Below, in pieces: positions 1 to 7,321 of a DNA stretch of 33,658 bases (the stretch's first letter is position 1; every line of letters starts with the position of its first letter). Origin of the DNA: Bradyrhizobium lablabi (lineage in GTDB: Bacteria > Pseudomonadota > Alphaproteobacteria > Rhizobiales > Xanthobacteraceae). A model generated the notes under the pieces. It made no database searches and was not told the origin of the DNA. It worked only from the letters and a program-made list of their open reading frames with translations. The position numbers and the translations under genes were made by a program. Location of the stretch: NCBI RefSeq assembly GCF_018131005.1, contig NZ_JAFCJK010000023.1, positions 1 through 33,658 on the forward strand, read 5' to 3'.

Positions 1-132
1 GAGCCGGCCGAACTCGGCATATGGGCGGTTTTCCTGACACGCGCACAAATGCCCGCCCGCGTGCGAGCGTTCATCGACGCATTGCGGGGACGGCTGCTCG
101 CCGGCACAACTGCGAAATTGACGAAGGCCTGA
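1..132 (+). CDS. LysR-family transcriptional regulator, C-terminal end (partial)
   Basis: The first bases read in frame 1 give 43 residues ending in TGA at 130-132. The stretch ELGIWAVFLTRAQMPARVRA, continuing FIDALRGRL, is the typical end of a LysR substrate-binding domain (a strand followed by the final helix, x-x-VRAFIDxLxxRL). The DNA-binding half lies upstream of the window. LysR proteins are cytoplasmic regulators that usually act on a neighbouring gene; the azoreductase-like remnant at 991 would be a plausible former target, but that is inference. No target or ligand can be read from this fragment. Confidence 0.75.
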   Translation, partial: EPAELGIWAVFLTRAQMPARVRAFIDALRGRLLAGTTAKLTKA

Positions 133-202
133 TTTGGTGGGCTTCAGAATGCGCTGGAGTTGGGAGGACGTTCACTGGATGGTTGGTGCTGCAGAGAGTG
201 GG

Positions 203-793
203 TCATGAGATCTCCCCAGAGCCTGCCGGCGAACCAGGGAGTGCCGTCTTCTCACCAGTTCCTTCGCTGTCAGAGAGGACACGATAGCGGGCCAGATCGG
301 GGTCGCCGTCCACGTAGAGCCCGATGAAGCCGCGGTAGCCGAAGTCGTCGCGGAGAAGCGTGAGCAGTCGATCCAGATCCTTGTAAGTCCGATCTTGCTT
401 GTCGCCCCATGTCCGCAGCGGCAGAAACTCGCGGCGCCAACTCGGCCGGACATAGGCTAGGTGTTCGGGCTCATCCCCATTCGTTTTAGTAACGATGAGG
501 ATGTTGCGCAGGTGTCCGCCGCTTTGCAGCTCCTGCCTGATTTCCCCCTCCTGTAACCCTTTCGCCAAAGGCCGCTCCCGCATGCTGATCGCCCAAGGGC
601 GAGACCTCAACGCGGACAGACTTCCTGGCTCATGCCAACCCGCAGTCGCTTGGGCGATGCACGGACCAGAAGATCCGAAACGAGTCACGTCATAACGAAA
701 TCTGCCGCCCGCTCCGTGTTTACCAGCGGAGGGGGGGTGCTTGCGAGCGGACAATGAGACGAAGCGCTCTAGCAGCAAAGGAGGCATTTTCAT
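203..793 (-). CDS. hypothetical protein
   Basis: I do not recognise a named family. The 196-residue frame looks genuinely coding in its second half: residues around 95-175 (RNILIVTKTNGDEPEHLAYV, then charged and hydrophobic alternation through LDRLLTLLRDDFGYRGF) have the composition of a soluble folded domain. The first 70 residues are less convincing, being rich in Ser, Pro and Gly, so the start may lie further in, for example at the internal Met of MRERPLAKG (near residue 71). There is no signal peptide or membrane segment. The gene stands alone, with the LysR tail on one side and an AT-rich gap on the other. No function is proposed. Confidence 0.5.
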   Translation of the reverse strand: MKMPPLLLERFVSLSARKHPPSAGKHGAGGRFRYDVTRFGSSGPCIAQATAGWHEPGSLSALRSRPWAISMRERPLAKGLQEGEIRQELQSGGHLRNILIVTKTNGDEPEHLAYVRPSWRREFLPLRTWGDKQDRTYKDLDRLLTLLRDDFGYRGFIGLYVDGDPDLARYRVLSDSEGTGEKTALPGSPAGSGEIS

Positions 794-949
794 AACTACG
801 AGTTCTGTTATCTATTAGATGATGCTCCCACCTCACCCTTTTATGCTGTCCGCGCCGCAGCGACATGCATCAGGCTAATAATTGAGAATAAATATGTTTT
901 TTCAACATTCGCACGCCATCACGAGAAGTTTAATAGATCGGCGATGAAA

Positions 950-967
950 GCGTTTTTACAAAAACGC
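950..967. promoter_or_regulatory. perfect hairpin or operator in AT-rich gap
   Basis: An 8-base perfect inverted repeat (GCGTTTTT, 2-base spacer, AAAAACGC) sits in the AT-rich stretch 794-990, 24 bases before the GTG of the azoreductase-like remnant. It could be an operator for the flanking LysR-type regulator or the stem of a small transcript. The rest of 794-990 holds no gene I can support; it is noticeably poorer in GC than its surroundings. A looser interrupted palindrome, ATAAC-N10-GTTAT, lies at 792-811 over the start of the reverse-strand gene. Confidence 0.35.
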
Positions 968-990
968 CATTGAGATATCGGAGATGCGCC

Positions 991-1131
991 GTGCCAAGGC
1001 TACTCTGCATCGAAGCCTCGCTGCGCGGATCCGAGTCGATCTCGAATCAGGTCGCGGCCTCGGGATCAGCGGAGTTCGACGTCACGCGTCCGGCCGCATA
1101 TGCCGCACACCTTTCATGTACCGGGCCCTAG
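991..1131 (+). pseudogene. azoreductase-like N-terminal remnant
   Basis: A GTG start with CGGAGA about eight bases upstream opens a 46-residue frame. Its first 22 residues (MPRLLCIEASLRGSESISNQ, then VA) match the opening strand and phosphate-binding loop of FMN-dependent NADH-azoreductases and related flavodoxin-fold quinone reductases, which run about 200 residues. After residue 22 the match stops and the frame ends at TAG. The region 1132-1354 contains no continuation I can support. I read this as the broken 5' end of a lost azoR-like gene. A short real peptide cannot be excluded. Confidence 0.45.
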
Positions 1132-1354
1132 CATGGCTACAGGTGTGAAAGGCGATCGACGAAGTCGGAGCATTCCTGGCAGCCGGCAGCGCCGCGGCAT
1201 CGAAGGCAAGCAGTCGAATATGAAAGGCTGGTGACTGAAGGCGCGTCGCAGAGCCCAGCCACGGCCTTGTCGTATCGCGCAGCATTACACGGCGCGCGTC
1301 GCAGTTGCGCTTCGTGCTCCGTGTTTCGGTTTGACCCATGAAGGAGATATTGCG

Positions 1355-2278
1355 ATGACACAGCAAAGTGACCAGGAAGTAAGCCCCCCTTGGGATGCCG
1401 CGCGGGTAAACCTGACCTCGAAAGAGCTTGCCTCTGGCGTGTTCGCGGTCATGCCTGACGACGTGCTCGCCAAAGACCACGTCGCCACGACAGCCGGCTT
1501 TGTGGTCGGAGAGCGGAGCGTTCTCGTCATCGAGTCGATGCTGAACGGCGATCTCGCCTCGCAGCTCATCGGGCTCGTGCGCCAAGTGACGACGAAACCG
1601 ATCCGCTTCCTCGTCAACACGAGCTACCACGGTGACCACGCCTACGGGAACTTCCTGTTCCCCGACACCACTGTCGTCATCCAGCATCCGGCGACCAAGC
1701 GCTACATGGATGAAAATTTCGAGGATGATCGCCGTTTCATGATCGGCCTTATGGGTGAGGGGAAGGGCATCGAACGTGTGCAGGCGCGAACCGCCGATAT
1801 TGCCGTCGCTGACATGGTCAGTGTCGATCTCGGTGGCCGCACCGTCGAGGTGCGCCACTTCGGGTTTGCCCAGACGCCAGGCGATCTCGTCGTGTGGACG
1901 CCCGATGCCAAGGTTCTTTGGGTCGGCAACATGATTCAGGCACCGTCACCCGCTCTTCCCTGGCTTCTCGAAGGCCGACACAAGGAGACGATCGCGACCT
2001 TGACCCGAGTGCGCGACTTCCTGCCGGATGACGCTACCATCATTCCCGGCCACGGCCGGCCGATGCGTCCCGCCGATATCGAGTTCCCGCTTCGCTATCT
2101 TCGCGAGCTCGATAGCGCGGTGCGCAAGGCGATCGAAGAGGGGCGATCGGTCGAGGCAACGCTCGAGGCGGTCGCCATGCACGATTATGGCGAATACAGT
2201 CTGTTCGATTGGGCGCATAACATGGTCAATGTCCCAGCTGCCTATCATCACCTGCGAGACGGCAACGGAGGGGCCTAG
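1355..2278 (+). CDS. metallo-beta-lactamase-fold protein with altered zinc site
   Basis: This is a 307-residue cytoplasmic-looking protein with the MBL-fold order of motifs. ATG 1355 is chosen because a strong AAGGAGA ribosome-binding site lies at 1341-1347; a TTG at 1331 would give eight more residues. The usual HxHxDH motif reads S90-Y-H92-G-D94-H95, so the first His is Ser. The third-motif His is Q173 (in FAQTPGDL), the usual bridging Asp is N192 (in VGNMI), and the final His is kept as H233 (in IIPGHG). Several ligands of a two-zinc hydrolase are thus missing. The overall layout resembles the MBL proteins of the SoxH / quinoprotein-relay type. It is followed 105 bases later by a reductase gene in the same direction, so the two may share a transcript. 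Substrate unknown; it may bind one metal or have lost hydrolysis. Confidence 0.8.
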   Translation: MTQQSDQEVSPPWDAARVNLTSKELASGVFAVMPDDVLAKDHVATTAGFVVGERSVLVIESMLNGDLASQLIGLVRQVTTKPIRFLVNTSYHGDHAYGNFLFPDTTVVIQHPATKRYMDENFEDDRRFMIGLMGEGKGIERVQARTADIAVADMVSVDLGGRTVEVRHFGFAQTPGDLVVWTPDAKVLWVGNMIQAPSPALPWLLEGRHKETIATLTRVRDFLPDDATIIPGHGRPMRPADIEFPLRYLRELDSAVRKAIEEGRSVEATLEAVAMHDYGEYSLFDWAHNMVNVPAAYHHLRDGNGGA

Positions 2279-2383
2279 CGGGGCAGGGCGAGCGGCAACC
2301 GCCCCATCACGAAGTCGGGAGTTCGCTCGCGGACACAGGATCGTCGCTCTATCTTCGCGGGATGTGTAGAGCGGAGATCGAAC

Positions 2384-3448
2384 ATGGCAAAGTCGGCGCT
2401 TGTAGTGGGTGCCAGTGGCATCGTTGGCAACAACCTTGGCCAGCATCTCCGCAATCAGGGATGGCAGGTTTATGGCCTGGCGCGCCGTCCTCCGGGCGAT
2501 ATCGCCGGCATGGTCGCCGTGGCCGCCGACCTCCTGGATCCGGCCTCCCTTCGCGCTGCACTGCAAGACCTGCGACCTACGCATGTTTTCATCAGCGCGT
2601 GGTTGAGGCAGAACACCGAGGCGGAAAACATCCGGATCAATTCGGCGATGGTGCGCAATGTGCTGGGCGCTTTGTCGGTGACCGGTTCAGTCGAGTACGT
2701 GGCGCTGGTAACCGGGCTCAAGCACTATCTCGGGCCGTTCGAGGCTTACGGTAAAGGCGCTCTGCCCCCGACACCCTTTCGCGAGGACCAGCCGCGGCTT
2801 GATGTCGAGAATTTCTATTACGCGCAGGAAGATGAAGTGTTCGCGGCGGCGAAACGTGACGGCTTTGGCTGGAGCATCCATCGGCCACATACGATCATCG
2901 GCTATGCGATCGGGAACGCCATGAATATGGGCGCGACGCTTGCAGTCTATGCCACGATCTGTCGTGAGACCGGACGGCCGTTTCTGTTTCCGGGTTCAGC
3001 GACCCAGTGGAACGGGCTGACGGATATGACGGATGCCCGGCTGCTGGCCCGGCATCTGGAATGGGCAGCCAGCACAGACAGCGCCCGCAACCAGGCTTTC
3101 AACGTCGTCAACGGCGATATCTTTCGCTGGAGCTGGATGTGGACGCGGTTGGCCGATTGGTTCGGGCTCCAGCCGGCGCGATTCCCGAGCAAGGGCATTC
3201 CGCTTCAGCGTCAAATGGCCGATGATGGCGCGATCTGGACTGACATCGCCCGCAAATATCGTTTGGCCGAACAAGATCTAAACGTGTTGACGTCGGCATG
3301 GCACACCGACGCCGACCTCGGTCGTCCGATCGAGGTCGTGACCGACATGAGCAAGAGCCGCAAGCTGGGATTCCTCGACTATCAGGCGACAGACGAGAGT
3401 TTTTTTGACCTGTTTTCCCGACTTCGCGAGATGCGAATCATACCTTGA
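2384..3448 (+). CDS. SDR-family NAD(P)-dependent oxidoreductase, PRISE type
   Basis: A 354-residue atypical short-chain dehydrogenase. The nucleotide loop GASGIVG is at residues 9-15. A Lys sits in TGLKHY (about K113) and a Tyr pair in NFYYAQED (143-150). This Lys-then-NFYY layout, followed by the SIHRPHTIIGYAIGNAMN segment, is that of the progesterone 5-beta-reductase / iridoid synthase-like (PRISE) group, which reduces activated C=C bonds of enones with NADPH. The bacterial substrate cannot be told from sequence. Start at ATG 2384, after GGAG at 2374-2377. It lies downstream of the altered MBL gene in the same direction; a joint catabolic role is possible but unproven. Confidence 0.85.
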   Translation: MAKSALVVGASGIVGNNLGQHLRNQGWQVYGLARRPPGDIAGMVAVAADLLDPASLRAALQDLRPTHVFISAWLRQNTEAENIRINSAMVRNVLGALSVTGSVEYVALVTGLKHYLGPFEAYGKGALPPTPFREDQPRLDVENFYYAQEDEVFAAAKRDGFGWSIHRPHTIIGYAIGNAMNMGATLAVYATICRETGRPFLFPGSATQWNGLTDMTDARLLARHLEWAASTDSARNQAFNVVNGDIFRWSWMWTRLADWFGLQPARFPSKGIPLQRQMADDGAIWTDIARKYRLAEQDLNVLTSAWHTDADLGRPIEVVTDMSKSRKLGFLDYQATDESFFDLFSRLREMRIIP

Positions 3449-3578
3449 GCGATGCGCGACTGGCTGGCATTGGGGCGGGTTCTAAGCAAAAAGTCCGCGA
3501 AGCGAGCTCAGCGCGGCCAGCGTTGAACGCACACCGAGATAGCCGGCGGGCGACACCGAAAGCAGTTGACCCGAGGCG

Positions 3579-3597
3579 AATTAGAATGCCTCGAATT
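3579..3597. promoter_or_regulatory. imperfect palindrome resembling an Irr/ICE iron box
   Basis: In the 220-base gap before the FTR1 fusion gene, AATT-AGAATGCCTCG-AATT contains the half-site TTAGAA and a weaker facing half. Rhizobial iron control elements bound by Irr have TTAGAA facing TTCTAA. The second half here is poor, so the call is weak. The gap otherwise shows only a lone TTCTAA at 3481-3486 and no clear terminator. Confidence 0.22.
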
Positions 3598-3668
3598 GCG
3601 CCGGCCCCAAACCGGCGGTACGACCGTGTTCCGATCAACCGTCAACCATCCCGCGGGGTCTGCCCTCC

Positions 3669-5576
3669 TTGCTGTCGCGTCTCGCCGTGCTTGTCATGCT
3701 GTTCATTCTGGCGTTCGTCGGCGCGGCGAGCGCGGAGACGAGCGATGTCGAAACCACGTGGCGGCTGCTGGACTACATCGCGGTGGATTACGGTGGCGCC
3801 GTCTCGCATGGTGCGGTGTCGAGTCCCTCCGAATATGCCGAGCAGCAGGAATTCGCGGCGACCGTCGCGGCGAAGCTCGCGGCGCTGCCGCCCAAGCCGG
3901 AGCGGCAAGCACTGCTGACAGAGGCCGCGCGCCTGCAGCGCGCCATCGCCGCCAAGGCCGAGCCCGAGCAAGTCGCAGAGATCGCCCATGGCCTGGCCGC
4001 TGCGTTGCTTGCGGCCTATCCGGTGCCGCTGGCACCGAACAAGCTTCCCGACCTCGCGCGCGGCGCGACATTGTTCAGTCAGAACTGCGCCGCCTGCCAC
4101 GGCGAGGCCGGCGATGGCCATGGGCCGGACGCAGCCAGGCTTGATACGCCGCCCATCGCGTTCACGGACGTCGAACGCGCTCGTCAACGCAGCGTGTTCG
4201 CCCTCTACCAGGTGATCACCCAGGGGCTCGACGGGACCGCGATGCCGGGCTTCGACAGTCTGCCGGTCAATGATCGTTGGGCTTTGGCATTCTACGCCAG
4301 TCGTTTCGCCTTCTCCGACGCCGCCGCGTCCGAAGGCGAAAAGTTGTGGAAGCAGGATGCTTCGCTTCGCCGGCTCATTCCCGATCTGAAGGCGCTGGTC
4401 GGGATGACGCCCGCGGCGCTCGCAAGCAAGATCGGGCAGGACAAGGCCGACGCTCTCATGGCCTATCTGCGGCGTCATCCCGACGCGGTGATGCCGCAGC
4501 AGGCCGGCTCCCTGTCACCGGCGCGCGGCCGTCTGACCGAGAGCCTCGCGGCCTATCGTGCAGGGGACCGCAAGCGCGCCGGCGAACTGGCCTTGTCTGC
4601 CTATCTCGATGGATTCGAGCCGGTCGAGCCGGCGCTGGCCGCGCGCGACCGCACGCTCATGGAGCGGATCGAGGGGGCGATGGGCGACTACCGCGCCGCC
4701 ATCCAGAGCGGAGAGAATGCCGATGCGCTCGCTGGTCGCATCCAAGTCATCGACGTTCTTTTCGACGATGCGGAAGCATCGCTCTCGCCCGATGCCGCAA
4801 GCGGCCTCTCGACGTTTCTCGGGGCGGCAACCATCCTGCTGCGCGAGGGACTGGAAGCGCTGCTGATCGTCGTCGCGATGATCGCCTTCCTGCGCAAGGC
4901 CGAGCGGACAGAGGTCATGCCCTACATCCACGCGGGTTGGATAGGCGCCCTTGTCGCCGGTGTTGCAACCTGGGCCGTCGCGACCTGGGTGATCGGAATC
5001 AGCGGCGCAAGCCGCGAGCTGACTGAGGGCTTCGGCTCGATCTTCGCCGCCGTCGTCCTGCTCTCGGTCGGCATCTGGATGCACGGCAAGGCCCAAGCCG
5101 ACCAGTGGCAACACTACATCCGCGAGAGGATGGCGAAGGCATTGTCCGGCAGCTCGGCCTGGCTTCTGTTCGGGCTCGCTTTCATCGTCGTCTATCGCGA
5201 GGTGTTCGAGACGATCCTTTTCTACGCCGCGCTGTGGACCCAGGGAAATGGCGGGACGATCGTCGCAGGCGCATTGAGCGCTTGCGCCGTGCTGGCGGTC
5301 ATCGCATGGGCGATGCTGCGCTATAGCCGCAGGCTGCCGATCGGCAAGTTCTTCACCTACAGTTCGTGGCTCATGGCGGTTCTGACCGTCGTGCTGGCCG
5401 GCAAGGGCATCGCTGCCCTGCAAGAGGCCGGCATCGTCGGCATCGCACCATTGCACGCCGTGCCACGCATCTCGTGGGTCGGCCTTTTCCCGACCACGCA
5501 AACGGTCGCGGCCCAGGTCCTCATGATCGCGGCGCTGGCTGTCGGCTTCGCCCTCAACCGCCGCAAGGTCGCTTAA
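3669..5576 (+). CDS. cytochrome c-FTR1 family iron permease fusion
   Basis: A 635-residue membrane protein. The signal peptide covers residues 1-22 (cut near ASA). A periplasmic region carries a mono-haem cytochrome c site C140-A-A-C143-H144 with a likely axial Met in GTAMPGF (M192). A helical stretch follows (280-375), then an FTR1-type permease from about 382 to the end with two REXXE iron-binding motifs, R392-EGLE-396 and R510-EVFE-514, in membrane helices. FTR1 proteins carry ferric iron after oxidation of Fe(II); the fused cytochrome c would take electrons from that step. The fusion architecture is known in proteobacteria. The TTG at 3669 is the only start that preserves the whole signal peptide; no clean Shine-Dalgarno is visible. 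It is convergent with cbtA, 30 bases away, so iron (or cobalt) handling genes are clustered. Confidence 0.88.
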   Translation: MLSRLAVLVMLFILAFVGAASAETSDVETTWRLLDYIAVDYGGAVSHGAVSSPSEYAEQQEFAATVAAKLAALPPKPERQALLTEAARLQRAIAAKAEPEQVAEIAHGLAAALLAAYPVPLAPNKLPDLARGATLFSQNCAACHGEAGDGHGPDAARLDTPPIAFTDVERARQRSVFALYQVITQGLDGTAMPGFDSLPVNDRWALAFYASRFAFSDAAASEGEKLWKQDASLRRLIPDLKALVGMTPAALASKIGQDKADALMAYLRRHPDAVMPQQAGSLSPARGRLTESLAAYRAGDRKRAGELALSAYLDGFEPVEPALAARDRTLMERIEGAMGDYRAAIQSGENADALAGRIQVIDVLFDDAEASLSPDAASGLSTFLGAATILLREGLEALLIVVAMIAFLRKAERTEVMPYIHAGWIGALVAGVATWAVATWVIGISGASRELTEGFGSIFAAVVLLSVGIWMHGKAQADQWQHYIRERMAKALSGSSAWLLFGLAFIVVYREVFETILFYAALWTQGNGGTIVAGALSACAVLAVIAWAMLRYSRRLPIGKFFTYSSWLMAVLTVVLAGKGIAALQEAGIVGIAPLHAVPRISWVGLFPTTQTVAAQVLMIAALAVGFALNRRKVA

Positions 5577-5606
5577 GCGCGCAAACGCGGCCTTCCGGGA
5601 CCGGAT

Positions 5607-6311
5607 TTAACGCTCGCGCTCGGAGATCTTGCCGTAGAGCCAGCCCGTCGTGACGCCGAGGAGGCTCCAGAACAATAGTCCGGTCAAGGCGACCGCGACG
5701 ACGAACTGGTGCGAGAGCGAAGCCGGTACCTCGCTATGCCCCTCTGGCGCGACCGGCGCGCCGACCAGATGCGGAAGTGCGAACAGGGCAAGCCCAAGAA
5801 CGGCAGCCCACGCCTCGCGCCGGAACGCCAGAAGATAGAGCGCGGCTGCCGTCGATCCAGCCGCGAAGATCCACCACAATTGTCGTGCGGTCAGATCAGC
5901 CACGGGAAGGCCCGGCAGCTCCGGCGGCAGGCCGAGGCCGGGCGCGGCCACGAACACGACGAAGCCGCCAAGTCCCCAAAACAGACCTTCCCTCCAGGAG
6001 ACTGGCCGCTGCCGGATCGCATAGATGCCGGCAAGAATCAGCGCAAAGCCGATCGCCGTGAGGATGTTTGCCCCAACCGTCAGCGCGTTGCGCTGGAAGC
6101 CCTCTTCCGGCTCCCACTCCGCCTCATGATGATGCGCGGCATCGCTGCCGGCGCCCGTATGCTGATGTTGCACGTGAGCGGCGGCCTTTTCGTAGACTTC
6201 GCTCTTTTGGATCAGCGGCACCGTCGTGAAGAATTGGCAGGCGGAGACCACGGCGCCAACCATCAGCCCGGCCAGAACAGCCGAGAACACGATAGACCGG
6301 AAAACCTGCAT
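5607..6311 (-). CDS. cbtA: cobalt transporter subunit CbtA
   Basis: A 234-residue inner-membrane protein of the CbtA family, the predicted cobalt permease found mainly beside B12 genes in alpha- and gammaproteobacteria. It has an N-terminal helix (residues 5-30), a His-rich hydrophilic loop (HVQHQH around 47-52 and AHHHEAEWE around 59-67) that could gather metal, and four or more further hydrophobic helices. It starts 6 bases after the cbtB stop, so the two are one transcript. Its position between an iron-permease fusion and a riboswitch-controlled receptor fits cobalt supply for cobalamin synthesis. Transport activity is a family prediction. Confidence 0.92.
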   Translation of the reverse strand: MQVFRSIVFSAVLAGLMVGAVVSACQFFTTVPLIQKSEVYEKAAAHVQHQHTGAGSDAAHHHEAEWEPEEGFQRNALTVGANILTAIGFALILAGIYAIRQRPVSWREGLFWGLGGFVVFVAAPGLGLPPELPGLPVADLTARQLWWIFAAGSTAAALYLLAFRREAWAAVLGLALFALPHLVGAPVAPEGHSEVPASLSHQFVVAVALTGLLFWSLLGVTTGWLYGKISERER

Positions 6312-6317
6312 CGATCT

Positions 6318-6500
6318 TCAGTGGCAGGGGAAGGCGTTTGCGTGGCGCACGTCGTGGGCGGCGTTATGGACGGCGCTGATGTGCGAGAAGCCGACCATTC
6401 CGACGACGAAGACGCCGAGCGCAATAGCAAGCAGAGCCTGCGCCAGCACATTCGAACTGGTCACCGCGACGGGAATGTTGGCGGACTGCGACGTTTGCAT
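6318..6500 (-). CDS. cbtB: cobalt transporter subunit CbtB
   Basis: A 60-residue protein with one membrane helix (about residues 18-40) and the CbtB signature at the C-terminus: His residues spaced through HNAAHDVRHANAFPCH, ending in Cys-His. These are likely metal ligands. The start at 6500 has TGAGG about eight bases upstream on the reverse strand. It precedes cbtA in the usual order. The stop of the small gene at 6527-6820 lies only 26 bases upstream, so cbtBA may be read from that gene's promoter. There is no room for a B12 riboswitch directly before cbtB. Confidence 0.92.
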   Translation of the reverse strand: MQTSQSANIPVAVTSSNVLAQALLAIALGVFVVGMVGFSHISAVHNAAHDVRHANAFPCH

Positions 6501-6526
6501 CTTGAAACCTCATTGAGTCTCGCATT

Positions 6527-6820
6527 CTAGCGGACCACTGATGGCGGCGCGACGAAATTTTTCAGCTGGCGCCTGACGTCGCGGCTGTTGATGTTGAAGT
6601 TCACCGTCTGTTCGATTTGCGCGCGCGCGATCTTTTCAAGCGCAGCCGCGGCAAAGACGTCCCGGTACTGTTGGTAGAAATTGATGCTTTGCTGCGCCGA
6701 AGGCTCGGAGCCAAGCAGGGCGCGGAAGGCGCGGCGATGAATGACGCAGAAACCCGCATGCCCGGGAGGGCGAAAGGCCAATGCGTCGAGATCGTTTCGC
6801 CAGACAGAATCAATACTCAT
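6527..6820 (-). CDS. small protein, DUF1488-like
   Basis: A 97-residue soluble protein. The middle (CVIHRRAFRALLG, then FYQQYRDVFAAAALEKIARA) resembles DUF1488 proteins, in which a short beta-sheet start is followed by a helix with the pattern FxxxRxxIxxAAxxKIxR and a final strand ending in Asp. That assignment is by eye and tentative. No signal peptide or metal site is seen. The start at 6820 has no obvious ribosome-binding site. It lies upstream of cbtBA in the same direction and may be its first operon gene; its promoter would have to lie in the 5' part of the divergent riboswitch region. Confidence 0.55.
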   Translation of the reverse strand: MSIDSVWRNDLDALAFRPPGHAGFCVIHRRAFRALLGSEPSAQQSINFYQQYRDVFAAAALEKIARAQIEQTVNFNINSRDVRRQLKNFVAPPSVVR

Positions 6821-6907
6821 CGATGGGATGTGCAGGAATGGGCGATTGCCGGCCGCATGATCTGTCCAAGCGTTGCTTCCTTGCCGTCATATTGACGTGA
6901 TAACGTA

Positions 6908-7105
6908 CCGATGCCAAGGTGCCGAGCGGTAGTGCCCGCAAGGGCTGATCAAAGGGAATGCGGTGCGTCCGTTGCGACGGGCAATTCCGCGGCTGCCCCC
7001 GCAACTGTAGGCGGATAGTCGACGATCAAATACGCCACTGGAGTCCGTTTTGACTCTGGGAAGGTGATCGGAGACCAGGACCCGCAAGCCAGGAAACCTG
7101 CTACC
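6908..7105 (+). promoter_or_regulatory. cobalamin (adenosylcobalamin-type) riboswitch 1
   Basis: The conserved elements occur in order on the forward strand: AAAGGGAATGCGGTG at 6951-6965, GCTGCCCCCGCAACTGTAG at 6992-7010, GCCACTGG at 7033-7040, GGGAAGG at 7058-7064 and the B12 box AAGCCAGGAAACCTGC at 7086-7101. It leads the TonB receptor gene at 7322. Binding of cobalamin should lower expression, as for most members. The 5' boundary is approximate. The stretch 7106-7321 holds the regulatory hairpin and a long leader without a gene. Confidence 0.95.
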
Positions 7106-7125
7106 AGTCATGGTCACGCGTGGCC

Positions 7126-7149
7126 GCGTCGGGCGGGGTGCTCCGATGT
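7126..7149 (+). promoter_or_regulatory. regulatory hairpin of riboswitch 1 expression platform
   Basis: CGTCGG at 7127-7132 pairs with CCGATG at 7143-7148 (one G-U), leaving the loop GCGGGGTGCT. It starts about 25 bases after the B12 box. The same loop, one base different, appears in the same position after riboswitch 2. By position it is the hairpin that in this family pairs with loop L5 of the aptamer, and it is the likely switching element. Confidence 0.6.
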
Positions 7150-7321
7150 CGGAAGAGTAGCCGGTGCTTCTGCCGCTTGGGCGATGGCAGAACGCGAGGC
7201 TCCGCGGTGACGTGTTGTCGCTTCGCCGCTGAGCACTGTAGTGAACATTCATAAGAATCGTGGGGGCCTCAGGCAGCTCCATCTTTGCGCCGATTCCGAT
7301 CGAGCCGGTGACCCCGCCAGG

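Noticed and set aside
944..973. Nine-codon frame ATG AAA ... TGA over the 950-967 hairpin
   Set aside because: Too short to support and no ribosome-binding site; the palindrome itself explains the sequence.
6501..6526. B12 riboswitch for cbtBA
   Set aside because: The gap before cbtB is too short and no B12 box occurs on the reverse strand there.
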